DNA of 64,000 nt from Antedon bifida. Lineage: Eukaryota; Echinodermata; Crinoidea; Comatulida; Antedonidae. The translations under genes were made by a program, and so were the position numbers. The notes below the pieces were generated by a model, which made no database searches, was not told the DNA's origin, and saw only the letters and a list, made by a program, of their open reading frames with translations. The stretch spans positions 21,767,001 through 21,831,000 of the forward strand of contig OY727095.1 of NCBI GenBank assembly GCA_963402885.1. The letters run 5' to 3'. Numbering within the stretch: position 1 is the stretch's first letter; each line of letters begins with the position of its first letter. Below are positions 53,406 to 64,000 of this stretch, piece after piece.

Positions 53406-56400
53406 TGAACACAAATTGAACAGTCTTGTACAGAAGTCAGAGGTCACTCTTTATTTTTTTTTAATGAATTGTTACTTACCCAATGTGTTTAACCTGATGT
53501 TATAGCTAACACTGTTAGATTATTAATTGATGTTAACCAGCCTCTTCTATCTGTTGTTTGAATACATCTGAGTCCCAGTGATTTTTTCCAAAAATGATAA
53601 CATTCCTAAAAAAAAAATCCATATGCTGATTAACAATTTACAAGGAATTTCTTCAAGCAAAAGAGCAAGTGAATAAGGATGTTGCATGGCAACAATGCTT
53701 ATGAGCAACTGAAATCTAACCTCGCACTAAGGCAACTTATGAGGAGATATGTGTAAAAATATTGTACACTGGAAATAAACTTAAATTACACAATAATAAG
53801 TGTTACTGTACAACAACATAATAACTGAATGCAACAGAGCAGATGAGATTGGATGAGAAAGTTTATAAACGTCTATTGAAATCCAGACTGAGTAGTTCAC
53901 AAATATGCAAGGGTTATGACGAGATTGAGTTGAAATTAATCCAGACATGTCATGAAAAAGAAGTGGATAAAATGGATTGTGAAAGAAAGAAATCAAAAAG
54001 TGACTACCATACAGATGGTATATGATAATATATATATACTGGAAGAATGTTAGCTGGAAGTTATCTCTTTCGGACTCCCCAGAAGCATTTGAATAACAGA
54101 TATTTAGTGGTCAATCGTGTTAAATAACATGCCTCGAAAGTCAAGTCAAAATCATTGTTTAGCTATAACATCAGAGTGACTTAATTTTGGTAAAGTATGA
54201 TAACACACAAAACAACAGGTTAGTGACAACAGTTTTACCAAAATATAAACAGAAAGAAATGGAATAGAAAAAGAAACAAATATACCATACTCTTTTAAAA
54301 GGTTTCAAAAGACCTTTTTATGTTTATCAATATGGAAATTCAGATGAAACATAAAGTGTGCAAAAATTATCCAAATGAGTGATTAAAAATTATTTTTATT
54401 ATATTTGAATACACCATTTCTCAAAAATATCCTATTTTACATTTTACAAATATCATATCTCGTGGGCTCATGATTTACAAATAAAAAAAAGTTATATTTA
54501 ATTTAATGACTAAACAACTTTTTCCTGTTCTTCTGTACTTTCTCTTTTTTGGACCCATTTATTATATTCATAGCTGAGCTTGGTATTTGGCGATAGTTTG
54601 ATTTGCACATGTGGTTCAGTCCTACCTACTGTACACAGAGAAAATTGTATTGTATTTCCGCTGCTTGTGACTTTATTTTCAAAGCACAGTCATGTAGTTC
54701 TTTCTGCAGTTTTTCAGCCACTTTTGATTGGATGCAGTAAAAAAAAGTGAATCCGTTTGCAGATGCAGCATCTATCTAGTTGCTCTTCTAATATTCTGTC
54801 CAAAACCTCGTAATGGGGACAAGCAATTCTGTCCCTCCCAGACTCCGAGTTATTTTTTTTGCCATGTTGTACTGCTTTCGCAGGCTCTTAGCTTTGAGTT
54901 TACTTGCTTTGGAGACAAGTCTATTCAATAATCCTGCTTTATTTTGTTAGAAATGTCTTTATAAAGGTGGTTGTCCCTTTTATTGCCTTTTAGTTGTCCG
55001 GAAATTTTAACTTCCCCTCACAAATTTATAGTAAATACCATAACGTCTTCGCTCCACATTTTCGCCGAATAAACCTATATACTATACATAAAATCAAATC
55101 ACAACACGATGTTGACCTCATGTCACAGGTAAAAAAATATAGGGCATTTTTTATTGGCAGCAGAAAAGGGTACAGAAAATACGGTAAAGATTTGTAAATA
55201 CTGTATTTTATCCACAAATTTGGTGGGGAAAATATGTATACAAAATACGGTATTTTTTTGTGACCGCCATTTCCGCTTCCAGAAATATACCGTATATATA
55301 TACGCTATTAAAAAAATACCGTATTAAATACGGTAGTTACTTGGCATTAGAAACTGGGATTTGAACTCAAGTCAATGGCTAATGAATACATCGATGTGTC
55401 ATAGCTTTTAGCATCATCCTCGTATGTCTCTCCATTGCCTGTCTCTTCTTTCCTCTGTTATATCGATTTCAAATTATTTTAAAAATTGATGATACTAATA
55501 CTAATAGCCTCTAAAAACTGCTTCATCATTTTATTGAAAAGACTAAATTCAGTTTTGCTTGGGTTACTGTAAAGATTGATTGTCTCTGTGATCTTTCAAT
55601 GACAATTTTCTGGAAAGACCCAATTCCATCAAAGCTAACATCTTTCACTGAACAAGTCTTTGCATTTCCGTTCTGACAGTTTTTATTACGGTCAGAATTT
55701 ATTAGATGTTGAATTCATGCAGATCAACCACAATTGGTGTAACGAAAAAACCAATGTGTTCTGTTGAACACATCCATCATTTCCTGATGACTGGAGGATC
55801 AACTTCTACGACTGGAGGATCAACTCCGACGACTGGAGGATCAACTCCAACGACTGGAGGATCAACTCCGACGACTGGAGGATAATAATAAGTAGATAAT
55901 AAGAAGTCCTCAATCGTATCATTCGTCTTCTGGGATTGTTCATAAATTGTTATTTAATAATAAGAAATGTTCAAATAAATTGTGAATGTTTTATTTTTTT
56001 TTCCATTTTCCACTACCGAGTCTACCATCAGTTGCCTTTATGCTGTATGCAGTTACCTCTGTTCCACTCTTTATTAGCTTGCAGTAAGTCTATAAAAATA
56101 TTAAAGTTCTCGCCTAACAGTTAACCTCCTAGAAGAAAACACAACCTCTAAAACTTCCTGGTCTAGGCAAATTTTCTTAAAACATTCTGTTAATGCAATA
56201 CATTCCAGGTCATTTACTCTCTTCCTTGTAAATTCACCTGCCGCGTGACAACAGCAACATTCCTACAGCATATGCCTACAATTGCCACAATGGCACCATT
56301 CGGTTGTATCCAACCTGCTAGGCCTTGGTGGCTACAGCTTAGCCTGTTGTTGATGTTCTTTTTTTAAAGTACTATCTGCAGAACGAACAGTGTACGGTTC

Positions 56401-56414
56401 AAATGCATAATCAT
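53406..56414. other. No gene recognised, copy B (pairs with 18460-21913)
   Basis: AT-rich DNA with the 21-bp repeat at 55788-55882 and TACGGTAT words near 55180-55340. No supported gene. Confidence 0.5.
55788..55882. repeat. 21-bp tandem repeat, five copies (copy B)
   Basis: Same array as 21288-21383 with no unit gained or lost. Confidence 0.95.
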
Positions 56415-56524
56415 AGTAGTAAAATACACTGGTACAGCCCCCGTAGAGGGCGTTTGAGGGGATGACATTAGTTAATCCTATTATAATTAATACAATGGTA
56501 AACAATGGTAAGAAAGTAAGACAT

Positions 56525-56905
56525 ACATGCATTTGTTTGATCAATTCCGATATGTACTTAAGAAGTGCCGACATGTACTTAACCATCTTCCGGAAATGTT
56601 AACAATGGAGCTTCGCAATGAATGAATAGTGTATCGTCAAACAAGATGTTAGTTTCACCATTTTTCAAAAAAGTAATGTTAAAGTGGCGGTAATTTTAAA
56701 AGATTTAAACAAAAGGTGTGTTAGTATAATTTACAGTGGCGGTCTTTATATGCATTTGTTTGATCAATTCCGATATGTACTTAAGAAGTGCCGACATGTA
56801 CTTAACCATCTTCCGGAAATGTTCACAATGGAGCTTCGCAATGAATGAATAGTGTATCGTCAAACAAGATGTTAGTTTCACCATTTTTCAAAAAAAAAAT
56901 ACAAC

Positions 56906-56937
<32 letters not shown>

Positions 56938-57050
56938 GCTCAATGGAGCTTCGCAATGAATGATTGGTGTAACGTGAAGCAAGATGTTAAGTTTCACTAT
57001 TTTTCAAAAAATACAACAATAATAATAATAATAATAATAATATTAATATG
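56525..57050. repeat. Tandem 226-bp duplication with (AAT)n tracts
   Basis: A unit beginning ATGCATTTGTTTGATCAATT occurs at 56525-56671 and 56751-56893. A third partial copy (AATGGAGCTTCGCAATGAAT) lies at 56942-57010. (AAT)n microsatellites follow the second and third. No coding frame was recognised. Confidence 0.9.
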
Positions 57051-57276
57051 CTTTATTTAATCACGGATACTTAACTCAACTAAAAGTTGTTTTTCAGTAA
57101 GACCGTGCTCAAAGGAAAACACCAATAATAATAAATGTAAAAAGCAGATATCAAATCAAATAATAAAACAATTACAGAAGCAAAAAACAAAAGCAGATAA
57201 TAAAACAATTACAATGAAATAAAATGAAACAAGGATATGGCAATGACAATTGTCTTTTTCAAATTAAATAACATCT

Positions 57277-57340
57277 CCAAGCTACAAGAATGACAATTAC
57301 GATTGGTTAGAACAGTTCCCGTAATTTCAATGTAATCTTT
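57277..57340 (+). pseudogene. Relic of a PC4 gene 3' end
   Basis: This stretch repeats the last 14 codons, stop and downstream bases of the PC4-domain gene (57898-57965), ending in the same NDNYDWLEQFP. A second PC4 gene copy therefore once lay to the left, pointing to tandem duplication within this element. Confidence 0.75.
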
Positions 57341-57418
57341 CATCAGTACCAGTTTTACAACGCACTAAACTCACTTCTACATTCTTGATTAAGAGAATTT
57401 AGTACAGTTTTCATCAGT

Positions 57419-57946
57419 ATGAACTTCTACAAACCAGCAGCTGATTACATCGATTCTAAATTAGCTGATAAGGCTAAGGCTACTATGCAGCGAGTTATGA
57501 GGTCTAGCAAGAGACAGAGAGTAGAAGATGAACCAAATACAAGCGCTTCTTTTCAACAAGATTGTCGACCGGTGGTAAAGAATCACTTTTTTAAGAATGA
57601 TAGTCGAATTACAGTTACAGCTACTAAACGTATTAAACTTAATGAAACGAGGCACGTCGTTGCTCAACGTTGGGGAGATGATATGTACGTATGTATCCGA
57701 GAATACTATCAATCAGAACCAGATGGTAAATTTAAACCTGGGAAGAAAGGTATTAATTTAACATTGATGCAGTGGAGAGATCTAATGGAGCAAAAGGACA
57801 TGGTCGATGAAATGTTTTTAGAATTGGATGGATTTGACGATTGTGGAAACGGTGTAGACATGAATGACAATGGAATGCCAGAAACACAAATGACCAAAAA
57901 AAGCTACAAGAATGACAATTACGATTGGTTAGAACAGTTCCCGTAA
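57419..57946 (+). CDS. PC4 (p15) single-stranded-DNA-binding domain protein
   Basis: A single-exon 175-residue ORF from a true ATG. Residues 1-75 are basic and low in structure (SSKRQRVEDE). Residues 78-130 hold a PC4 domain (QRWGDDMYVCIREYY, then FKPGKKGINLTLMQWRDLM), with the basic strand and the KPGKKGI turn typical of the family. The tail is acidic and asparagine-rich. PC4 proteins bind single-stranded DNA and act in transcription or replication. Lack of introns and the neighbouring integrase suggest a mobile or viral-type gene rather than the host coactivator. Confidence 0.85.
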   Translation: MNFYKPAADYIDSKLADKAKATMQRVMRSSKRQRVEDEPNTSASFQQDCRPVVKNHFFKNDSRITVTATKRIKLNETRHVVAQRWGDDMYVCIREYYQSEPDGKFKPGKKGINLTLMQWRDLMEQKDMVDEMFLELDGFDDCGNGVDMNDNGMPETQMTKKSYKNDNYDWLEQFP

Positions 57947-58380
57947 TTACAATGTAATCTTTTGGAAAACGGAACGGATTGATGATCTTGAATTGAACAA
58001 TTTTGGAAATGGGAGTACCCACTTTGAATGTGCATTTAAACATTTTAACCTGCGTGTTATTTTTTTGGTGTGGTTTTTTCAGTACTAAATAACATGCTAG
58101 TGTATTTGTAAAAGTAATTTAAAAAATTTAAATTTATCATTTGAATTAATTTGTTATTTCTTCATTTCTATATATAAAACTATTTTTTTTCTCTATTTAA
58201 TTGTTATTATGTATTTTGAATTTTATGTTTTTTAAAGTGTATTGCGTGTTTTGCAATAGAATGTGTATTGAAATAAATTTTGTTTTTTTAACAACAACAA
58301 CGAAAATGAAATTTGATCTTTGCGTATTATTTAAGTATTTGAATTATTTTTATAATTTTTCATTTGGATGATTGAGGGTA
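57947..58380. promoter_or_regulatory. Intergenic stretch with a recurring module before the integrase
   Basis: About 90 bp ending near 58340 (AATAGAATGTGTATTGAAATAAATTTTG ... AAATTTGATCTTTGCGT) recurs at about 59702-59790 and, inverted, at 61440-61560. Two of the three copies lead into the start of the integrase frame, so it probably carries the integrase promoter and/or a preceding polyadenylation signal. Confidence 0.5.
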
Positions 58381-58743
58381 ATGAGTATGAGAAATTGAGA
58401 AATGTGTATTACGACCCTAAACACCCCGGTAGTTTTGGTGGTGTGGATCGACTTTATCAAATTGTAAAAGACGATTGAAATATTACCAAGAAACAAGTTC
58501 AGGAATGGCTGAGCAATCAAGATACATATACTTTACACAGATCTATTCAACGTAATTTCCAACGAAACCGAGTACTTGTAATGACAATTGATGAACAATG
58601 GGAAATGGATTTGGTTGACTTGACTTCATTAAAACGTTACAATAAGCAAAATACATTTCTTATAACATGCATAGATGTCTTATCTAAATATGCGTGGGTT
58701 ATACCGATAAAGAACAAGTCTTCAGATACCATATTAAAAGCTT
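58381..58743 (+). pseudogene. Polinton/adintovirus-type integrase, first tandem copy (broken)
   Basis: The frame reads VYYDPKHPGSFGGVDRLY, then the QDTYTLH zinc-region linker, DEQWEMDLVDL with a catalytic Asp, and CIDVLSKYAWV with the second. A TGA at about 58470 interrupts it, a 2-nt loss near the start codon breaks the N-terminus, and the sequence ends before the catalytic Glu. It belongs to the retroviral-like integrases found in Polinton and adintovirus elements (the F54H12.3 type of transposon-derived protein). Confidence 0.75.
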
Positions 58744-59218
58744 GAGAAATGTGTATTATGACCCTAAACACCCCGGTAGTTTTGGTGGTGTGGATCGACT
58801 TTATCAAAATGTAAAAGACGATTTAAATATTACCAAGAAACAAGTTCAGGAATGGCTGAGCAATCAAGATACATATACTTTACACAGATCTATTCAACGT
58901 AATTTCCAACGAAACCGAGTACTTGTAACGACAATTGATGAACAATGGGAAATGGATTTGGTTGACTTGACTTCATTAAAACGTTACAATAAGCAAAATA
59001 TTTCATTAGGTCAAACACGATTGTTTAGATTTCGCCATGGTGCTACACGTGGAATGAGACACAAAAGAAGTATTGAACCAGTAAATGTTGATCTTAAACA
59101 CGGTAGCTTACTATTGATGAATTATCCAACTAACGAGTATTGGTACCATTCGCTGCCTAAAAAACCATCCATCAAACTACCAAGAATAAATCTGACATTT
59201 AGAGATATTAAAAGATGA
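58742..59218 (+). pseudogene. Chimera: integrase fragment fused to an AlkB-like dioxygenase C-terminus
   Basis: A second integrase copy, offset by 348 bp from the first, lacks the TGA and reads open to KRYNKQN. It then switches in frame to ISLGQTRLFRFRHG, HGSLLLMNYPTNEYWYHSLP and LPRINLTFRDI. That is the AlkB (ALKBH2/3-type) 2-oxoglutarate/Fe(II) core end, with the last iron-binding His and the 2-oxoglutarate-binding Arg. The HxD iron pair is missing. The fusion looks like a deletion joining two genes of the element, not a designed enzyme. The open frame has no upstream ATG of its own. Confidence 0.75.
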
Positions 59219-60418
59219 GAAAAGGTCAGGATTACTTTAGAACGCAAATCTTATTAGCAACAATTCATGAACAATTGTTCTAAATGTAATAGTTACATGT
59301 ATTTGTGTTTTATCAAAATGTAATGGTTACCTAGCATACATTATTATTGGCGGCTGTCAAAAAAACTATTTTTAACAATTCATTTCTTGTATCTTCCTTT
59401 TTTTATTTATTGTAAAAAATTTTGAAATAATTAGTAGCATGGTACAAGGAATCGGCCCGGGAAAAAATAACAACAACTAATTTAATTCTTCTTTTTCTGT
59501 TGAATTATTATTATTATGTTTGTGATGTGTATTGCAATAGATTTGTTTAATGAAATAAGTTAATTATGTTTTGACTTAATTTATGTCAGTGTAAATTTGT
59601 AAAAGTAGTTTTCCTATTTTAATTCATGGTAAATTTATTTCTTGACTTAATTTAATTTGTTTTCTGTTCTGTTGAAGTATTATTATTATGTTTTGTAAAG
59701 TGTAGTGCAATAGAATGTGTATTGAAATAAATTTTGTTTTTTAACAGCAACAATAAAAATGAAATTTGATCTTTGCGTGTTATTTAACTCCTGTATGATG
59801 TTTTTCTAATTTATTTATACCAAAAAAAAAAAAACAAGTTTTTGAATTTGTTAAATGTAATTGCAAAAACACAAATGAATGTGATTAAAAAATATTCTGT
59901 TTACTTTTTTTTTTTATTTGAAACAGTAGTATTTTTTACAGTAGTTATATTTTATATATAATAAGTGATATTACAAAAAATAAACATACAAAATGTATAA
60001 AGCATAGACTTATTAAATTTAAATACAATTTCTTTATTTCAAAATGAATTTCATTTTCTACGTGTTTTCAATTTTAAATCTTTTAAGAAAGACACAATAC
60101 GTACTGCTAAAAAAAAAAACGCACACAAAAGAAGACAAATTTGAGACGCACGGTATGTAACGACACTTTCAATAAGAAGGCATATTATAAATGTATTTTT
60201 ACCAAATTTATAAAGTAAATGGTTATTATTGAGAAATATACATTTTAGATAAATGATAACACATCTAAAATTAATTAGAGAGATCAATACAATATTGTGT
60301 TCATGATAATTTGTTTTGATGACTAGAGGAAACATCTGAAGAAATTCAACGAAAAACAAGCGTTAACACCATACCAGTCACTAAGAATGCTACTACTCTG
60401 AAAAAAACATCTCCCTTC
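59219..60418. other. AT-rich spacer with poly-A/T runs
   Basis: It contains the second copy of the 90-bp module (59702-59790) and a minus-strand frame at 60051-60359 with hydrophobic residues but no recognised motif. Confidence 0.5.
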
Positions 60419-60916
60419 CTACACAGAAACAAATTCTGAACGAAAATAAAAAATAAAAAAAAAAAAAATTAGTAAACGAAACACGCGCATTACAAATAAA
60501 ATGAATAATTTAAGAATATTAGTTAAACTACGCACGAACAAAAAACGAAACATACTAACCGATTCATCGTCATTACAAAGTTCAAATAACGAAAACTTTT
60601 CCTTGAAAAATCCACAAGAGACACGTTTTACATTTTCTAACTGCAATTCAGTGTCACATTGTGTCGCAACACATGTACATACAACGAGTCCTGTCACAAG
60701 TCTGCCGACATTTATTTTTCTATCGCTCATCATTTGTTCTAATACATAATACAGCGCTTCCGAAGAAATATCTTTACACAATTCTAACACATTAAAATTG
60801 TTTTCCAACTCTTTACAAGCACGAATAGTACTCTGGAGGATGGGTGAATCCAAAACAACTAACCCCGTCAATTTATATTCAATGTATGCTAAAACCACTT
60901 CCTCTAAATCAACCAT
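60419..60916 (-). CDS. Bcl-2-like protein (viral/transposon type)
   Basis: From the ATG at 60916 the minus-strand frame starts with a BH4-like helix (LEEVVLAYIEYKLTG). It continues through a helical stretch (TIRACKELENNF) to a BH1-like motif (SDRKINVGRLVTGLVVCTCV), in which the usual NWGR is NVGR. Bcl-2 family proteins control apoptosis at mitochondrial membranes, and adintovirus genomes are reported to carry such genes. No BH2 motif was seen. The last 50 residues are hydrophobic and phenylalanine-rich and may be a membrane tail or read-through. An earlier non-ATG extension is open to 60955. The call rests on motif order. Confidence 0.55.
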   Translation of the reverse strand: MVDLEEVVLAYIEYKLTGLVVLDSPILQSTIRACKELENNFNVLELCKDISSEALYYVLEQMMSDRKINVGRLVTGLVVCTCVATQCDTELQLENVKRVSCGFFKEKFSLFELCNDDESVSMFRFLFVRSLTNILKLFILFVMRVFRLLIFFFFIFYFRSEFVSV

Positions 60917-61329
60917 AACGCTCGACAAACAATTGATAATGGATGTAATGGTCAAGAAAGTTACAACTTAAAACATTTATTTTTGTTTTTTAAAAAGAAG
61001 TTGTAACATAGAAACTAATTTTGTCAGGAAATGTATTTTTATCATTTATGTGGTTTATTTGTGTTTAGAAAGTTACAACATTAACATTTAATTTGGTCAA
61101 AAATGTGAATATACGGAGCCGATTGTAATTTTTAATCCTTAGTATAGTGAGAGATTTTATAAACAAAAAAAGAGCGAACGGAAATTAATGATTGCAGATT
61201 AGACATATAGAAATGGATTGAAATTGGAAATCCACATGATCAAAGAAAAGAAACCCATTGTTTCGACAGAAGCTAATGACATTTACAAAGGATGACACAG
61301 TTTGAATAGAGTAATTACCGTATAACATA

Positions 61330-61405
61330 ATTAAATTTTACACCACCAATACTACCGGGGTGTTTAGGATCGTAATATACTTTTCTTAAGTACTCATCCA
61401 TACTC
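61330..61405 (-). pseudogene. Inverted integrase 5' end fragment
   Basis: The minus strand reads MSMDEYLRKVYYDPKHPGSI and then diverges. This is the undamaged N-terminus of the integrase described at 58381-58743, preceded (61440-61560) by the same 90-bp module. It shows the original start codon context and an inversion within the element. Confidence 0.75.
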
Positions 61406-61699
61406 ATTACCCTCAATCACCCAAATGGAAACTTAATAAATAAATCAAATACTTAAATAACACGCAAAGATCAAATTTCATTTTCGTTGTTGCTTTTAAA
61501 AGAAAAAAACACAACCTTTATTTTAACACACATTCTATTTCAATATATTTTACAACCATAATAATAATAAACTTTACCGAAAAGAAATAAGAATTATAAA
61601 AATATATAACATTTATTTAAAAAAAAAAAGTGTTAAGATAATATTTAAATTTGTACAAATTACAATTGGTTAAGAATCTTATTAAAAAGTTCTGAATCA

Positions 61700-62660
61700 T
61701 TTGTAATCAACTTTATGGCTTTATCGAACGCAAGATAAATTTGTTAAGAAGTTTGTTTCATAAAAATATTTGTGTAGATAAATTTGTTACATGAAAATAA
61801 ATTTTTCAAAATACTTGTTACATAAAAATAAATTTGTAAAGAAATTCGTTACATAAATTTATTTTTTACAAGAAGTTTGTAACAGAAAATTATTTTGCTA
61901 AGAATTAGTTGCATCAATTGATTTTATCAACCGTATGTAACATAAAGAATTATTTTGTTGAAAAAAATATTTTGTCATTCAGTCCATTTGTTCAATAGGC
62001 CTAGTTCGTTTAAGTTTTTAAGAATTATTTGTGTAATATTCTTGTATACAAGAGAATTTATTTTTAACCTTTGTAATTATTTTGTAAATATCATTTATGC
62101 AATATTTTTGTGTGTAAATATTTGAATTTATTTATACTTTTTGTATGGAAATAATTATACTAATATTAAATATCATTATTTGTTTATAAATTTAATTGTG
62201 ATTATAGATTTATTCTTTATAAGTATGTCGATTAATTTCAGAATCAAAAACTTGTTACATAAGAAAAAAAAAATGGTCATGAAATTCGTTAAATAAAAAA
62301 TAATTTATCAAGAATCTTTTTACATAAATTTTATTTTATCATTAAATTTGTTACATAAAAATAATTTGTCAAGAATCTTTTTGCATAAAATTTATTTTGT
62401 CATTAAGTTTGTTACATAAAAAAAAAAAAAAATTGTTTCATGAATCTTGTTACATTTTTTTAATTTTTTGTTTTCAACTACTTATATGAAAATTCAAGTT
62501 AAGAACGCAGTATAATGACAATGACTGGGCGTTTAGTAACACCTTTCACCGCGGTGATTAGCGGACAGACTTCCTCCGGTAACTCGGTATTTGTTAACAA
62601 TCTTTTAGAAAATAATTACTTTAAAAAGATAAAACAAGTCGTTTGATGATATGACAAAGT
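61700..62660. repeat. AT-rich degenerate tandem repeat (TTGTTACATAAAAATAA-like)
   Basis: A unit of roughly 30-40 bp built around TTGTTACATAAAAATAAATTTGT recurs irregularly. The array forms the left arm of the palindrome and resembles subterminal repeats of linear mobile elements. Confidence 0.7.
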
Positions 62661-64000
62661 GTTATGGCGAATATCAAACTTAGTAAATTTAATAAGTTCT
62701 TGCGCTGTGCGCTTACGTCCTAGTGAAGCTTAAATACAGCCCAATTCACAGGCCTAGTTTTAAAATACGTTTGATAGGCATATATAGGCCCTTGAAATTG
62801 GGCTGTATTTAAGCTTCACTAGGACGTAAGCGCACAGCGCAAGAACTTATTAAATTTACTATGGTTGCATACACACTAATTTGAATATGCAGTGATGAGC
62901 AAAAAACAAATGTTAAAATTTATTATTTATAACTTGATAAAATGCCTGCAGCATCATCTTCTTTTACATTAGCACATTTCATCCAACATTTTAAATAATG
63001 GGAGAGCTCATTCAGCCATTCCCTGATGGACATATCTTTAACTCTGTTTGAATTTCTAAATTTAAATCTGTAGGTCTCTGCGGACTCTACTATGACACGC
63101 ATGTAAACACAAACAGTATTTACTTCTCAAACTAAGTTTGATATTCGCCATAACACTTTGTCATATCATCAAACGACTTGTTTTATTTTTTTAAAGTAAT
63201 TATTTTCTAAAAGATTGTTAACAAATACCGAGTTACCGGAGGAAGTCTGTCCGCTAATCACCGCGGTGAAAGGTGTTACTAAACGCCCAGTCATTGTCAT
63301 TATACTGCGTTCTTAACTTGAATTTTCATATAAGTAGTTGAAAACAAAAAATTAAAAAAATGTAACAAGATTCATGAAACAATTTTTTTTTTATGTAACA
63401 AACTTAATGACAAAATAAATTTTATGCAAAAAGATTCTTGACAAATTATTTTTATGTAACAAATTTAATGATAAAATAAAATTTATGTAAAAAGATTCTT
63501 GATAAATTATTTTTTATTTAACGAATTTCATGACCATTTTTTTTTTCTTATGTAACAAGTTTTTGATTCTGAAATTAATCGACATACTTATAAAGAATAA
63601 ATCTATAATCACAATTAAATTTATAAACAAATAATGATATTTAATATTAGTATAATTATTTCCATACAAAAAGTATAAATAAATTCAAATATTTACACAC
63701 AAAAATATTGCATAAATGATATTTACAAAATAATTACAAAGGTTAAAAATAAATTCTCTTGTATACAAGAATATTACACAAATAATTCTTAAAAACTTAA
63801 ACGAACTAGGCCTATTGAACAAATGGACTGAATGACAAAATATTTTTTTCAACAAAATAATTCTTTATGTTACATACGGTTGATAAAATCAATTGATGCA
63901 ACTAATTCTTAGCAAAATAATTTTCTGTTACAAACTTCTTGTAAAAAATAAATTTATGTAACGAATTTCTTTACAAATTTATTTTTATGTAACAAGTATT
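61811..64000. repeat. Large palindrome, arms about 870 bp, continuing past the window
   Basis: The left arm (about 61811-62681) is the reverse complement of 63128-64000. For example, CGTTTAGTAACACCTTTCAC near 62530 mirrors 63270-63290. The centre lies near 62909. The right arm ends at the window edge, so the true arms may be longer. The asymmetrical spacer (62682-63127) holds a nested inverted repeat and about 270 bp of unique DNA. Confidence 0.9.
62682..62859. mobile_element. Nested 178-bp inverted repeat (foldback MITE-like)
   Basis: 62682-62743 and 62794-62859 are near-perfect reverse complements (around AAGTTCTTGCGCTGTGCGCT and GCTTAAATACAGCCCA), with about 50 bp between. It lies off-centre in the spacer of the larger palindrome, so it is a separate insertion. 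No target duplication was confirmed. Confidence 0.75.

Larger units (their letters stand above)
40264..56414. repeat. Segmental duplication copy B, right part (pairs with 5188-21913)
   Basis: Direct counterpart of 5188-21913. It lacks the 500-bp MITE and the 450-bp segment of copy A, and has about 393 bp extra at 53015-53405. The last shared bases are GCATAATCAT ending at 56414. Confidence 0.95.

Noticed and set aside
60051..60359. Minus-strand 102-aa ORF as a membrane protein
   Set aside because: It starts in AT-rich DNA, has hydrophobic composition expected of such sequence, and shows no motif or duplicate support.

Overview
The window is eukaryotic nuclear DNA from an animal. It is AT-rich, its genes are split by small GT-AG introns, and it is full of transposon relics and minisatellites. 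Scavenger-receptor and LDL-receptor modules, RAG1-like coding DNA and frequent AGGCCT-rich intron words fit a marine deuterostome, most likely an echinoderm. The species cannot be named from this sequence.

Layout: most of the window is one block present twice. Copy A is 1-3946 plus 5188-21913. Copy B is 30052-34008 plus 40264-56414. Differences are scattered single bases and discrete insertions or deletions. A second segment (X; 3958-5442 in A, 37766-39447 in B) lies in opposite orientation in the two copies. In B it belongs to a 2.75-kb element with 256-bp terminal inverted repeats. The block could be a real tandem duplication or two haplotypes laid end to end by the assembler.

Host genes: (1) a minus-strand secreted metallocarboxypeptidase with signal peptide, SRCR, LDLa, M14 and transthyretin-like domains (26115-34765), carrying a LINE inside a coding exon; copy A is a 5'-truncated repeat of it at the left edge. 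(2) The first coding exon of the 8-oxoguanine glycosylase OGG1 on the plus strand (11865, 46446), with a truncated third copy at 37586-37765. No other OGG1 exon was found.

Mobile genes: the most striking is a ten-exon minus-strand gene for a RAG1-like transposase. It has a RAG1-type N-terminal zinc region and RING, then an RNase-H-like core with D, D, E and the CxxC/HxxxxH zinc ligands spaced much as in vertebrate RAG1. Every exon junction keeps frame in copy B (41656-45695, about 953 aa). Copy A is killed by a 500-bp MITE and an 8-bp deletion. Just past the stop codon are three hairpins of the replication-dependent histone mRNA type plus a purine-rich U7-like site. To the right is a decayed ISL2EU-like element (SWIM/YqaJ-type gene facing a DDE_Tnp_4 transposase), then repeated small coiled-coil and BEN-like ORFs. 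Between copies A and B are a Ty3/gypsy pol relic and the LINE.

The right end (57-64 kb) is separate: a PC4-domain gene, broken integrase copies of the Polinton/adintovirus kind fused to an AlkB-like C-terminus, a Bcl-2-like ORF, and a large AT-rich palindrome that runs off the window. This looks like a rearranged Polinton- or adintovirus-like element.
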